Shown here: positions 63,614 through 64,000 of the stretch, piece after piece
Layout: every line of letters begins with the position of its first letter
Numbering within the stretch: the first letter of the stretch is position 1
Source: Theocolax elegans
Taxonomy: Eukaryota; Arthropoda; Insecta; Hymenoptera; Cerocephalidae
Assembly: GCA_026168455.1 (NCBI GenBank)
Contig: CM047429.1
Coordinates: forward strand, 51,405,027 to 51,469,026
Length of the DNA: 64,000 bases
Reading direction: 5' to 3'
Position numbers and translations under genes: made by a program
Notes under the pieces: generated by a model
What the model was told of the DNA's origin: nothing
The model's database searches: none
The model's input: only the letters and a program-made list of their open reading frames with translations

Positions 63614-64000
63614 TCAAATGGAGTTAATTTTTATTTTTCTAGTAAAACAGTGATCATAATGCAATTAATGATATTATTTTTTGAGCACTAATGAATGTAT
63701 TACTTTTAAAAATAGCAATCGAGTCGCACTATCATACAAATGTTTACTTGTTTACTTTTACAAATAAAATACTTTTGGGAAGATAAATATAGACAAGAAG
63801 GAATGAATTAAAAAGAGAGTAAGAGAGGGAGAGAGAGAGAGAGATAGAGAGAGAGAGACTTGCGAAACGTGATACACATGAACACACTCGGCGACATGTA
63901 ATACGCATATATCCGTACGTGATGCACGAAGCAACTGTGCAGTTAGTCTAAATAACAATCTTCATACTAAGTGGTATTCAAGCTGAGAAGCTTGCACGTT
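63614..64000. other. AT-rich end of window with (GA)n array
   Basis: GA-rich array at about 63813-63860. No gene recognised; the minus frame crossing it is a Ser/Leu string. Confidence 0.6.

Overview
The window looks like nuclear DNA of an insect, most likely a hymenopteran such as an ant. That is inferred from three things: a mosaic of CpG-rich, microsatellite-dense blocks in very AT-rich desert, the kinds of degraded retroelements present, and the lack of any bacterial-style gene packing. It is almost entirely non-coding. I found no complete host protein-coding gene, no tRNA or rRNA gene, no CRISPR array and no operon. Most open frames in it are low-complexity translations of CT/GA, CA/GT or TA microsatellites, or chance frames in CpG-rich blocks.

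Left end (1-7010): a transposon graveyard. Two copies of the same non-LTR retrotransposon (LINE) reverse-transcriptase segment lie on the minus strand in direct orientation (1-1160 and 4344-5575). The second continues leftwards into an RNase H/C-terminal region (about 3830-4340). To its right, on the same strand, is a decayed gag-like ORF1 with a damaged zinc knuckle (about 5890-6990). Between the copies sit the last exon of a TIMMDC1-like gene with a one-base frameshift (1820-2012, plus strand) and a 175-bp tandem repeat (about 3285-3660).

Middle (7-56 kb): long AT-rich stretches alternate with blocks of 0.4-1.8 kb that are richer in G+C and CpG and carry polypurine/polypyrimidine microsatellites. 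Structured elements here are a long imperfect hairpin (40407-40565), a degenerate minisatellite built on a GGAAGTAAAC-like unit (40825-41078), a 625-bp fold-back element with terminal inverted repeats of about 222 bp (49590-50214), a Z-DNA-prone CA/CG tract (30132-30176) and a TA-rich block (23407-23517).

Right end (56.9-63.9 kb): the 3' end of a Penelope-like element, coding a GIY-YIG endonuclease fragment (57200-57511), followed about 100 bp later by a hammerhead-ribozyme-like core (57607-57650). A second array of units of about 173 bp follows (57960-58440) and appears related, in opposite orientation, to the array at 3.3 kb. A second fold-back-like inverted repeat lies at 63106-63613.

No set of genes works together here. 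The biology on view is mobile-element decay, satellite-like amplification and DNA/RNA secondary structure. The most notable objects are the ribozyme-bearing Penelope relic, the paired 175-bp arrays, the two large inverted-repeat elements and the broken TIMMDC1 exon.
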